64,000 nucleotides of DNA from Apteryx mantelli. Taxonomy: Eukaryota > Chordata > Aves > Apterygiformes > Apterygidae. The DNA lies in NCBI RefSeq assembly GCF_036417845.1, contig NC_089978.1, positions 128,060,183 to 128,124,182 on the forward strand, read 5' to 3'. The notes under the pieces were generated by a model that had not been told where the DNA came from, did not search any database, and saw nothing but the letters and a program-made list of their open reading frames with translations. The position numbers were made by a program, and so were the translations under genes. Positions 1 through 12,015 of the stretch are shown piece by piece (within the stretch, counting starts at the first letter, position 1; each line of letters starts with the position of its first letter).

Positions 1-2349
1 GCAACAGAAAAGGGAAGGAAGGGGTGGGGTATGGATGGGAGGAGCAGCGATAGTGAACCCCACATAGAGATCAGGGGGGTGAGGACAGGTGATGCTGCTG
101 GCCCTGACACTCGAAACCACAGCTGTCCACACACCACAAACCCGTTCACCCAGCGGTGACAGCAACAGCCGATCCAGCTCTCCAGTGCTCTGCAATAGGT
201 AAAATAGGCAGCAGGGTCATAGCTGGTTTGCTCGGTTTGGTTTCCTGCTCTAGGAAGTCAACTGCTTTATCCATTCCTAGACCCAGCCCCACGTTTGTCT
301 ACACATGGCCTCAAGTCTTATTGCTCTTTATATTTGCATTATACTACTTTTTCCCTCTCCCCACTAAAGTTTTGCGCATTACTATGTGATGTTCATTGAG
401 AGGAGACCTTACTAGTGCTCTTCTGTAATACGGATGCCCTTTTTGTTTGACTGGTAGCAGTCTGCGTGGTTGTAGTGAACGCCTTCGGTTCCAGATCCTG
501 CTGCCTTCCTATGCAGGGTGAATTACCGCATGTGCTGCAGATGCACAAGGTGTCCGTAACATGATGGACTGTCCTGATGGGCATGGCTAAAGTGTACAAA
601 AGGGCACTAAGTACTCCTCCTAATTGCCAGCAGGGGTAAATACTATCTTCATCAGTGCAGACTTCTCTCTTTTTCATGTCAGCACATAATTTCAGTGTTG
701 CAACAGCATCTTTAGTTCTCAGCTGCTAATTGCTGAATCTGTGCTGACTGCCCACGTGACTGAATCCAGGAAAGGGCAGAGCAGGAGGTTAAAATTGCCT
801 CCCCAAATCCACTTTCTTCCAGCACAGTGCAAGACTGCTATGCAAGCTTCCCGCTAGAAATGTTGTGAGGTGGGATTGACGGTGTAGGAAAAGAGGAAAG
901 TTTGGCCAGAACAGACCAGTGGTTCAGATACTGCTTGCATAGGAGCTGCAGCTCTCAACATCAACAGTAGAGCAGCAGAAAAGTGAGCAGCATCTGCTTT
1001 GTCTGTAGCTGCAGACCAGCACTGACTCTGATCCACACTACATTATGAGGGGCAGGCCTGGTTTTGCCTGGATGCTGGGACCCTGCCAGCTGTTCACAAC
1101 TGGGAGCTGAGGCAGCACTTCTGTGGGAGAGAGGGAACAAGGGCATTGTTCAGGGTGAGATGAGAAACAGAGGGGAAATTGCAACTAGAAACAGGGAGGG
1201 TGTCAGCAGACTGGGGAAGTGGCTGATGGTGAGGAATATTTGTCCCAGGACCAATACTAGTTTAGCACTAGCTAGTTTAGCTAGTTTTTAAACTAGCTAG
1301 TTTATTTTGGCTTGGCAAGTGCAGAAATAAATCGGGGAAGCCAAGCAAATTCCCAGAGGATAACCCAAGAGATGGTTTAACTATATCATAGATTTAGGTA
1401 GAATTTTTACTAAATTGCTAGGCCTTGCTGTTGAAGATGACTTTGCAAAGCTTAAAAAAAATGCAGCCTTGTATCCTCTTCCCATTTTCTGATACACAAG
1501 GTATACATGGCAGGCTTATTTGGATCTCACAAAAGCCTGGAGGAGTATTGTCGTTCCTCTGGAAGAATGACAGGGAGAAGCTTCCTGCAGTGATTTGTGG
1601 GCACGCTGCAATCTGAGCAGTGCCCCTGCTGCTACCCAGGGCCCTGCTTTCCAAGCAGCCCCCGCACAGAGGGTGCCGAGTGCTTGCGCGCAGTGAGCAT
1701 GGGCAGAATAGCTTCAGTAGTGCAAATGTACTCAATGCGTATTTGCCTATCACAGAAAGATGAGTATCCATGCAGGCATTTGCACCAGTTCCACTGCACC
1801 AGTTTACACCCACACCTGAGATTACACACTGCTAAGTTTCCCTTGTAGACAAGGCTTTGCTTTGGTTTAGGAATTAGGGAACGATTCAAGCTAAAACAAA
1901 AGAGCCCACTGAAATCTAAGAAGTGGTTAAGCAGCCCTCTCACTGGTTTAAAAAGCATTTTTAAAACTTATTTTAAAATTTAAACTTCATTTTGAACTGA
2001 ATTAGTGCAAACTTTTTGTGAAAGCAGGAGCAAATAGAAGAAAAGGAGGAAGGGGGCAGAAATGGAACAATTTTGTGTGCATGTGCATGCTGCTTTAAGA
2101 ACAAGGCCTGATCCAGGAATTTGAAGGTAGCTGTTTCTTTTCTCTTCAGGAACTAATCTAGAAACTTTTGCCAGCTGCCAACTAATGATGGGATGCCTGG
2201 CTGGCAGGGCAAGGTGGGGCAGCCGCAGTTTGGATATGTACTGGTTATCATCTCATTGCTATTTCAAGCAAGACCAGCAGGGCAGGAGCATGCCTGGAGT
2301 CAAGAAGGGGGGATAAGCAGGTATTAGACTCTCTTAAAATCATGCTTTC

Positions 2350-2410
2350 CCTGCTAATAACTTGCTCTTTTCCCATGGACAAGTCACGTAGCTTCTCTGT
2401 GCTTGTGGTC
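2350..2410 (+). repeat. MIR-like SINE fragment
   Basis: The stretch reading 'atggacaagtcacgtagctt' followed by 'ctctgtgctt' matches the MIR core as I remember it (gggcaagtcacttaacctctctgtgcct). Only the core is recognisable; both flanks have decayed. MIR and related CORE-SINEs are ancient amniote elements, so high divergence is expected. The assignment is by eye. Confidence 0.45.
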
Positions 2411-2827
2411 TGATGACAAGGAGTCCTCTTGGTAATAGAGGCTTAAGGTATTACTATTTCACTTCCCAGCATCGTCCTTTCCTCCCCTTTCTTTTCCCTT
2501 CACAGCCCATTCCTGCTCCCGTGCCGTGTGTTGCTGTGCTCGTTAGTCAGCGGTCGCCCAGCAGTATTGGCTGTCTGATAACTGTTGTAAACGTAAAAAA
2601 GCTTTGTTAGTTTTTTTTCAGTTGGATCAGTTACACCATCTGGTTTATGGAGCAGTACACAACTGAGGGTCAGCACACAGATGTGGAGATGGGACACCTG
2701 ATGAGGGAGGAAGAGATGGTAGCGTCAGCCGCTGAAGCCCTTACTGCCACCCTGTTCTTCATATCAGCAAACTATGGCCTCCGTTTCACTGTTAAGCAGT
2801 GATGAGAGGAGGTGCTGTGAGTCATCA

Positions 2828-2885
2828 CTAAAGGATGTTTGTAAAGTGTTTTGAGATCCTTACAGATACTTTGCAAACTAATGTC
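2828..2885 (+). repeat. SINE-tail-like fragment (MIR/CORE-SINE type)
   Basis: The segment 'tttgtaaagtgttttgagat' followed by 'ccttacagat' resembles the 'gtaaagcgctttgagatcct' tail common in sauropsid MIR-related SINEs. It could belong to the same old insertion as the core at 2350-2410, or to a second copy. The match is short. Confidence 0.35.
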
Positions 2886-5324
2886 CTTGAAGAACAGGGA
2901 TCTCTGTTCTTACCCTACAAGATTTGCTAGGCAGACTAATAAACAAGAAGTGCTTCCTGTGGGAATCATTGCTGTTCATGGCCAGCCTCACAGCATGAAC
3001 TACTGTTTGGGAAGAAGAGACCTGGATCCTTAAGAAGCACATGTTTTGAGAAAAAAGAGAGGAGGAGGTGGTTAGATTGGAGACCCTTTGCTGTTATCTA
3101 GTTGTGTGAAGATGGAAAGAAGACTGACAGTTATGGGTCATGCTTTTGAACTTGCTCAGTATGCTGAGCATCTTCAGTCTAACAGGCCTCAAATGTTGAA
3201 AGCTGCAAGGCTATAATTTCCAGTTACCAGCTAAAATGTTACAATTCCCCCTATTCCACCCTAGTTGTTTGTTGTCACTCCTCTCCCCCAACTCAGCTGT
3301 CCCGTCTGTGGTGCTGGCATGGGCATTTATGTCGTAACGCTATGAACCAGATAACCATTTTGAGGGGAAAGTTAGTTTTCAGCCTGACCCAATTCAGCAG
3401 GCAGCTGCACAAACACTAGTGCAGGAAGGAAGAGTGGGGTGCAGGAGCATGAATGAATGGTCCAAGGTGAGGAGCGCCAAGAAAAGCAGCACTGGTGCCT
3501 CAGCCTAACCAGAGTGAAAGAGGGAAATGAGCTCTTAGCTATCTTCTGAAAGCCTGGGCTTTTGCATTTTTAAAAGGCAAATGAGCAGAAAATATGCATC
3601 AAGATTTGACAGCTAATTACAGCCAGGATAGAAAAGAAGGAAGGGAAAAATAAAACAGGTTGGGCAGAAAGATCTTATAAAAACATTGTGTTGCAGAAAT
3701 CTGTTTATAAAGGAACAAACACGTGCAGACCTCTTTCAGCTGATCCCTTAGTTTGGCTGCAGGTTCTCCGCTCTCATAGGGGTCTTTATCTTGCCTGTGG
3801 GTGAGACTCGCCATCGCACCCACACACCAGCTGCTGCGCAGGCCTGCTGCCAGTTTGTGTCACCCAGAGAGCTGCATCACCTTGCTGATCTGGCTTGACC
3901 AGCAAAAAATCACTAGATCTAGCACAGAGGAAGGGCTTTAAACATGCAGCAGTCTAGGGTTAGAGGAGTTTAAACCAACTGTAAAACAGCCAGTTGGCAG
4001 ATCAGAAACCTGCACTTCCCCATCCCACAGTATACCTGATGTAGGTGCAAGAAGCTAATGTTTAATGAATACAGTTGGCCATGTTGTCTGCTGTATGTTT
4101 TACTCTACAGATAGTTACAACCAAGCAAAAACTGTGTTACAAACACACTGAGCTCAGGGAACTGTTTTGTTAAATGTTTTACAAGTGAGCTCAAAGTAGA
4201 CAGTCTCTGCTCTGTAGAGCCTCCAAGGCGAATAGAGCACAGAGGTGGTGGGAAAGGTTGGCACCTGCAAGGATACCAGTCAGCATCCGGGAGGTAACTG
4301 ACTCCTCCAGTGTGGCATTGCTGCTGGGTTTTTCAGGACTCGAGATGGAGTTCAGTGAGGAGAAAGCAGCTTGTATGACTAGAAACAAGGGCGAGGGAAT
4401 AAGGGGAAAAGAGGGAGGATTGGTTGTGAGAATCAGTTGTGGAGAGAGGCTGGTGTGAGAGGACCAGAAAGGGGGGAGCAGGAGCAAACTGCTAATCAAG
4501 AGGAAGGAAGACCTAATTTAGAATTGTAGAGAATATGGATGACATTGTTAGTATAGGTTTGAGCTTGCTAAAGTGCTTCTGTGTCTATTCCTGCCAGCCT
4601 TCAATCCATGCATCTGGCTCTTTGCAATATGTATTTTATCTTTTCTTTTTCACAAGCCTGTATGGCACTGGGGTAGAGGCCCCCCCCTCCCCATGGGTCT
4701 GTCTCTCTCAAAGGAGTCTCTGTCTTAGGTAGTTGCAGGTGTGAGGAGTGTTTTTGTTTAGTGGAGCTTTTGGAAGTGAGAGGACAAACAGGGGAGGACC
4801 GCTGCAACAGCATAAATCTCAATTTTTCTGCTTCACTTATGCACTGCGGCTGTACACTGCTAAGCTATTACCCGAAATAATGCTGTTTCAGGAGTGGCAA
4901 AAGTCCTTGCAAAACCCGGTGGGATCCCATGGGATGGGATCCGCTAAGCCAATGTGAAAATTGTGCAGCACTTGTCCTTTAATTGCCAGCTCTGTCATTG
5001 CTCACAGAGTCGGCATGCTCCTCCGACTGGACTCCCCATAGGCTTGTTGCCAGCCCAGTTCTGTAGAAATCATGCATCATTTTATGTGGTGGTGTTTCTG
5101 CATGGCACAGCTTTAAACATTGCAAGCTGTTTTTTTTTTCTTTCTTTCTTATTTAATTGCTTGCTTGCTTTTATTTTGCCCTTTTGTTTCTTCCACCGTA
5201 TTGTTCATTTATTTGCACTCCCTTTGTGCCTTGTCTCAAGACTGGGACCAATGGCTCAGTACAGGGAGTTCATTGCGCTAACGCGTCATGGTGGAAAGAG
5301 CTCCCATTCAGAGACACAAGAATA

Positions 5325-5410
5325 TTTTTTTAAAGGGAATACTGTGTTATCTGCAGCTTGATGTTTGTATAGTGCAATGTACAAAGACTGTCCCCTTTGG
5401 CACAGCTCTG
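5325..5410 (-). repeat. Possible MIR-related SINE remnant
   Basis: 'gtatagtgcaatgtacaaag' followed by 'actgtcccctttgg' resembles the 'gtacaaacacataacaaaaagacagtccctgcc' section of sauropsid MIR-type repeats read on the reverse strand. The neighbouring sequence cannot be aligned by eye, so this is weak. Confidence 0.25.
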
Positions 5411-8400
5411 TCTCCTGCTGTTTATGACAGAGTATGAATAGAGGAAGAGAGAAATTAAGATGAAGGAGAAAATCAGAGCCTGTTGAAGGGGAGAGGGAGC
5501 AAGCAGAACAAATGTCCAAAGCCACAGGCCGCAGAGGGACCCTATGGAGCATAACTATGACGTGGGACAAATCATCTAACGGGTGGATGGGAGCAGAGAG
5601 CAGGGTCCACACCCGTGTGTGAGTGGTGGGTTCAGGATGTGGTGCATTTCTGCACCTGAACCGCAGCACTTCACAGACAAATGTGTTACCTTGACCTACT
5701 CCCGGTTCAAACTTGCACTCAGCTTTCAGCTGTGAATTGCAGCAGCTGGAAAGCAGGAACATACTCCTGCACCTGAACGGTGGCAGTACAGCAGTGGACA
5801 GTGAAGGGGAGTAATTTTGCTAGACAGACCTGCAAAATCTGTCACTGAATGCAGGTGGGTGCCTGGCATTTCTGGAACGGATAGGGAGGCTGTGCTGGAC
5901 AGCAGGGCCTTCAGAGGAATGAGCTGCCATGTCAGCAGTGAAAAGGTGAACCCCAGGGGAGATGGTGAATGAAACAGGAAGCTCACAGCTGTCAAAGTTA
6001 AAGATATGAACAGGGATGCTTGGGAAGGAAAAGATAAGGATGCCTTTCTAACTCTACAGCAATACATTGCATAGCTGGGAACGCTCTTAAGCCTGGACTG
6101 CAAGTGGGTAATACAAGTCCCACTGGTGCTTACTGTAGTAGTTTAGGCCTATGCTGAGTTTGGCTTAGTAGTGCTACCTGAAGAAATAGCATGGAGATGG
6201 AGGTGGACAAGGCAATGGAGACAGCTGGTGCCTGTAGGCCAGAGGAGCAGGGCAGCAAATCAAAGGAAAGGTTCTGAAACCTTGCAAAGCAATGGCATAA
6301 AAAGCTTTATTAGCAAGGATCTGGATTTACTGTTGCTTTCTGTAGCTACTTCTGTAGATACCGGTGGGTAGTCTTCTTCTGGCTTGGGTAGTGTTGTGCA
6401 CCCTGTAAGTGGCACACGCTGCAAGGCAGGAAAGGAGAGTAGTTTGAACTCATCCTGTAGCAAAAGGGGAACTTGCAGAGTTGCTTAATATAAGCAGAGA
6501 GTTCAATGAGAACACAGCTTCCTATCTGTGCTCCCCATATGAAAGTGCTTCGCAGTGACTGGCTTGCACTGGGACTTGGTATTTGTCCTTGGCACGACCA
6601 GGGCTATAGACTTGCTCTTGTATAAATTCACTCACTGACATTTGTGCCTGAACACTTCCATTTGGCTTCCAAGAATTTGTGCTGAAATGTGTAACACACT
6701 GAAAGAAGTAGCATGCAAATACCTGTCTGTTGTACCTGAATGAGTTTTTCATGTTTATTGTTCATATGGTGGATATTTCTTTGCATATTATGAGATTCAA
6801 TGCCTTCATTTCAGAGATCAATGTGACTTCTGATAAGCAATTAAGTCCATGGCAAGTCAATCACTCTATAATTAGCTCCAATCTGTGTTCCCATTAGCTG
6901 CAACATCTTTTACCTGCCATTGAGCAGCCATCAGTAAAAGGTGTGAAAATCCTTCTAACCTTGGAAATACATCCAGAAAAGAACTGAAGCAAACCCCTGT
7001 AGTCAGGTACTTGCAGACTGAGAATACATGGCAGGAGCTGTCTTTTGGAGAAAACACTGCTGAGAAAATCCTCAACTGCGGTATTTAGTAAAGCTTAGTT
7101 CTTTGTATTAGTCCTGAGAATCTACAACAGGTAATTTAACTGATCGTAAAGTAAGGATAGAGTGGAAAGCAGGCATTACTTTGAGGATGTGCTACACCAG
7201 CAACATTTTTCACAGTAACCACAGTCTGGTCTCCTGAACAGCTCATCTAAAACATGCTACGGGTCCACATACACATCAACTCATAGAGACTACACAGATG
7301 ATCATATCACTGCCTTAAAGATGACTTTTAAGCCAGGCTAGCAGAGGCTGTGTGAGAGCCAGTTTGGTTTGATTCAACAGATCCAGCTGCTAACCCAGCT
7401 TGTGGACCCCCGGCAGGAGCCAAACTGCCAGCAGGCAGCTCCCGTCCCTGCCCTCTCCACATCAATCTGGGAAACCCATGAACCCGCAGGAGAGAGCATG
7501 GGTTCTGCCAGCTCTCCGCTGCTCTCCCCTGTGTTGCTTAGCCCCACGCTCAGCCTTGAGGGGTGTCTGTTTGGGACAGTGCTCCTGACTGGTGAATTAT
7601 CATCTCAACAGTCCTCATCAAGACACTTTTTGTTTAGAAGACTATCACTGCAGAAATAGCTCCAACTATACACTCAGAACCAGATTTTTTTAAAGCAATA
7701 TAGTGACATAAAGACACAGGCATTTAATAGGATTTTAAGATGCTACTAAGCATTGCAGGAAAGATAGATACCTTACTCCCACTAATTCCCTAGTTGGGAT
7801 ATTGCATAAACCAGATTGCAGCTTAAGTTTGGTTCTCTCACTAGTATGTCTTCATGTACCAGTCGCTATGAATGGATCCTATCTAGTGTTTCTTTAATAT
7901 GCCACCATGCAGGGATAAATTTGAAGGCTAGTTACTCATCCCAGTGCTATTCTCTTGCTTTCTTATAATCTGATGGTATTTTGGTGTGTGCATTTTTCAT
8001 CAGAAGCAAATGATTACTCATTTGCACTGCCACAGGGAAAACAGCTCTCCTGTGTTGCAGTAAACAGGTATCTCTTAGAGTGTGAACAAAGGTAAAGACA
8101 GGCAGGATTTACAAGGAGAAGTGTTCCTCACCAGTGCTTTTCTCCCCTCACCCCTTTTAATGGAGAAATTGTCACACACAGAAACATACTAATGGTGAAG
8201 AGTCTGGACAGCCCATCAAACCCTTTCAGTAGGTCATTGCAGGGTGCTGGTAACTATAATCAGCTCATTTTTTTAAGTCTGTGACGGGAACAACTGTGTG
8301 CTGATGCCAGCATTAGCCTAATAAGAGGAAAGCCGTTCCTCTGCAGAGTGCTCTGGCTGCCTGAATACTCCTTTGCCTCCAGATAGCTGCCCTGCTGGAG

Positions 8401-9348
8401 GCCATGTACGTTCCTGTGCTGTGCGTGTTCCTGTCTCTGCATATGGGCCGAGGCAACGCAGACTAGCTGTACTGAAGTAAAGGGCTGTGGTGAAAAGGGG
8501 CGGAAGTTATATATGGCAGGGGGAACCTTTCAAGCGCGCTAGGATGATTCATATGTAAAGACGCTGAATGGGCATCCAGCAGTATTTCAAAGAGCAGCAT
8601 GCTGGTGAGAGGAAGAAAAAAAGCCAGGTTAGGGGTCTGATCCTGCAGAGACTCTTGGGGTAGTGACCTGCTACTAAAGCTGGGGGGAGGAGAGTAAAAA
8701 GGGAGCAGAAAATCCATTCTGCATCATTTTTATTTTTTGTGTATGTGATTTTAAACAGAAACGTAACGTTCCCCACATAATTATTTTTCAAATGTGTCAT
8801 TTAAGATCAGCTAGAGCATTCTGAGTGACCCAAGGTGCTTTTACTTTTCGTTTTTGACCTTTTGTTTGATAGAAAGTTAAAAAATGGAAAATTCTCTTTT
8901 TCCATTCTACTAGACGCAATGTCATAGCTGTCAATGTGTGTTTCTTGCAGAGAAAGTTTAATTTTACCTTGTATTTTCCCAAGGAAAACCTGCTTGCTTA
9001 CATTGTGGGGAGCTGGAAGGGTTAGAGGAGCTTGCAATAATTCCCCATGTAAAGAGCATTTTTTTGCACTGTGCAGGTTTTGTGTGATTTAATTTACTCT
9101 GTTCTGGCAGTGCTTTAATGTAAACCACCCAAAGGAATGCTAGCTGTTCGGATGGGGTGGCTCATCCAGGAATGGCACAAGAACTAGTCACTGCATACTC
9201 AGTCCGTTCATTGCTATTTCACAACTACTGCTCTTCGCAGACAGGTTTTAAGCAGACATCACAACTATTACTACCTGGCAGAGTTCCTCAGCAGTTCTCC
9301 AATATTTTATGCCTGATGGTACATATCCCGTCTCTTGTTTCACTAGAC

Positions 9349-9532
9349 AAACGGTTTTCAACCTTCTTCCAATTTGCCGGCCACTAAAAATTTCAGCAGA
9401 GGTGTGGAGTCCTGTGGGGAGAATATAACCCTATGGGCAATAGGTTTGCTTTACGCAGCCTATTTTCATGAGGCTCTTAAAAATAATTCATAGACCCATG
9501 GAAGTTCACATACTATGGGCTGAAAACCACAG
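9349..9532. mobile_element. hAT-type MITE with terminal inverted repeats and 8-bp target-site duplication
   Basis: The left end reads 'acggttttcaacctt' and the right end 'gggctgaaaaccacag', which are imperfect inverted repeats of each other and resemble the 'cagtggttttcaacct' ends of reptile/archosaur hAT (Charlie-like) MITEs. Directly outside are 'cactagac' (9341-9348) and 'cactagat' (9533-9540), an 8-bp duplication with one mismatch, the length hAT transposases make. The internal 'ccactaaaaatttcagcaga' also fits such MITEs. At about 184 bp it has no coding capacity. Confidence 0.7.
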
Positions 9533-9540
9533 CACTAGAT

Positions 9541-11794
9541 CAACAAACAGATCTGCTGCTGAAATGAACTGATCTATTCCTGGCTGCAAGTAGTACAGCA
9601 ACAGAGTGCAAAGTTAGGCAGGAGACTGGGTAGCAAATAGGACCTGTGGAGGTGTAACACGCTCTGCAAAGCAGAAAGTATGGTTGACGCTTGTGCAGAG
9701 ATGAGAAAGGTGCTTAGCTGAGTATTTTAGAGTCATAGAATCAATATTGGCTAGAAAACTGGCTTCCCAAAAAGAGCAAATAACCGGCATGGGTGCTGGA
9801 TGAGAGAGGTTCTGAAAAAGATGTTTCTGGTGGTACCGTATTACTACGCAGAGACATTTTGCAGGGACATTATCAGAAATGGGTGTCCAAGGGTGATGGC
9901 AATAGTAATAGTGCTTAAGATTTCTGTGGCAGAGAGAGTCTGCCCATGTCCAGGAGCAGCCAGAAGGAATTTTCTCTTCATTGTGTAGAAGACCTGTTTC
10001 TTCCGTATTAGAAGAGACAATGGGAGCATAACACTTCATTCAAAAGTTCAGCACATCTCCAGTAAGACTGCATGAGCTGGCTGCCATTCAGCATACTCTT
10101 TCAGAATACCACCAACCTCTTAACTTTGCCAACAGACTTCAGAAGAGCATCACATTCAGCTAATCAAATACAAGGGCTAAATTTTCCATTCCCCATCCAG
10201 CTTGCTGTCTGAACACAACCTGCTGGTAGGACATCAATACCACATTTTAGACCTCCTAGAATGCTACTGGACTGATGAAGGCGTCTGTGAGAGGTCATGA
10301 AAGTTTTTGCAAGAGTTTTGTGGAGAAGCGAATATCTGGGAGTAGGAGAATGTCTTATCTTCTTATTGAACATGACTTCAGCCTAATGGGTAAAAATATA
10401 GGAAAAGTCTGGATATTGCTTTTCTGAGTTGGGATCAGTAAATGGGGTCTGCACTCTTGCTATTTGGTTATGCCTCAAAATGCTGAAAAGGTTCCTGCAA
10501 AGCTATGTCTTATCTGTCATATTTTACAATACCAGAAGGTTTTAAGTGATTCTTGCTGCTGTTCTGAATGGCTGGTTCTTGCACCTGGGTGTTTGGAAAC
10601 CAGGGAATCTATGTTTTTAGTGATCGGTTGCAACCACAGGCTAACCGAGGGTTTCTTCTTAAAGGGGAAGACAGTATACAAAGATGTTAAACAATTTCCA
10701 CAGCTAGAAATGAGAGCTTCCAAACCACTTTAGAAAGGACTTCCTGAAAGAAAGGAGATACATGGAGGGGAGGATCATGTTCTGTTGTCTCCCAAGCAAT
10801 CAGTCCCAGGTGGGTGGATGAAGGGAACAGCATGCTTGAGGCTTAGTCTATGCAGGTCCAGAAGTTAGGGGTGCATGAGCATCATTTCTTCTGTAGGTAC
10901 ACTAAATATTTGGAGCATAGTGTCTGCATTCTGGCTGTCCTGCACTAGAATAAATCTGGATTCATTCCACTGCACACGGATGGTGACTTCACAGAGAAAC
11001 AGGACATCCTGTGGTTTAGAGCTGAATTGAGGTTCTGGAATCAATCAGGGATGATCCCAGACCATCAGCCATGACCTGCAACACTTGTACACGGTTTTTA
11101 CTCTACATTTGACCTCACATCCTCTCCATGTATCTCTGAAGCACTGCAGAAGTCACACTGAGTCCTAGAACTTGCAAATGGAGAGTAGTTGTCTAATAAT
11201 CTTGTTGCTCCTGGAAGGCTTCTCGGGAGCAGGCTGTGCTGTTCAGGGCTGATACTGCCTTTAGTGTGTCTGGCTCTCACCTCCCTTTAATCGCACGCGG
11301 TTACAGAGCTGCCTCACTGCCGCTCTTCTGTGTTCATTTTGGGGTATGTCACTGCTCCTTGGTACAGAGATCAAATGCAGGATACAGTGACGCTTAGCAT
11401 TTACAGAACCACGTAACCCATGCAGAGCGTTGTCCAGATACTAGCCTGTAAACCCACATGAGATCTGTATGAATTAGGCCTCACTGGCTGTGTTTTGTCT
11501 TCTTAGTATAGGTAGGGAAATGACTTGTCTTTCTGGAAAGCAGGCTGACAGTCAGTGCAAGCATTTTAGTCCCAGTAGGACTTGTGGTGCTTGAATCACT
11601 AGCCCTAAGCGGAGGTTAAAAAAAAAAAAAAAAAAAAGGTCATAAAGAGCAAGGTGCATCTTGTGCCCCAGCAAGACAATGTCATGTCTCTGAGCCTGGG
11701 CATTGCTCAAAAGAGAAGATGTCACTGCATTGCCTCTAAATACAAGTCTGTAGTATTGTAATGTTACTGGGAGGTCCCAGCAAGAGGCAAGCCC
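9541..11794. other. Intergenic DNA, no gene recognised
   Basis: No recognisable exon. A short 'gtcatagaatcaatattggc' at about 9730 recalls the reversed CR1 3' terminal octamers, but no CR1 body follows. The 141-codon minus frame at 9614-10039 has no familiar motif. Confidence 0.55.
11618..11637 (+). repeat. Poly-A tract, A20
   Basis: Twenty consecutive A. It could be the relic of a retroposed tail, but no upstream transcript-like body was identified. Confidence 0.9.
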
Positions 11795-12015
11795 TGTTTT
11801 AATGAGCTGCAAGCAAATGCATAGGACTAGACTGTCCCTGCCCCACAGGCCGTGCAGCACATCTGCTGAGAGGGGGATGGAGGGAAGCGGGAGAAGGACC
11901 CAGCTCACACAGAACTGACAGAAGATACAGCTTTTCCCAAGTCACACTGAAACTTGTGGCAGAGCCAAGACATAAACCCCTTTGCCCTTTCAGTGCTTAA
12001 CCATCCTGTCTGCAA
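11795..12015 (-). repeat. MIR-type SINE, reverse orientation
   Basis: Two conserved sections occur in the expected order for a reversed MIR-class element. First is 'actgtccctgccccacaggc' near 11830. Then comes 'ttttcccaagtcacactg' with 'gtggcagagccaagacataa' and 'cccc' near 11932-11980, matching reverse-complement MIR 'ttgcccaaggtcacacagc...gtggcagagccaggattcgaaccc'. About 220 bp is aligned loosely, so this is one of the better-preserved SINEs in the window. Most of the 118-codon minus frame ending near here is repeat-derived. Confidence 0.6.

Larger units (their letters stand above)
1..9340. other. Intergenic DNA, no gene recognised
   Basis: No open frame here exceeds about 160 codons, and none reads like a known protein. 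The longest (5286-5762 minus, 5726-6103 minus) are low-complexity Ser/Leu/Cys-rich translations typical of random frames. Composition is AT-rich with few CpGs. Besides the old SINE-like fragments listed separately, there is a pyrimidine tract at about 5129-5150 and a CTAG-rich inverted repeat at 1268-1300. I see no tRNA, rRNA or CpG-island promoter. Confidence 0.6.

Noticed and set aside
9728..9770. 'gtcatagaatcaatattggc' as a reversed CR1 3' terminus
   Set aside because: Only about 20 bases fit and no CR1 body follows, too little to call an element.
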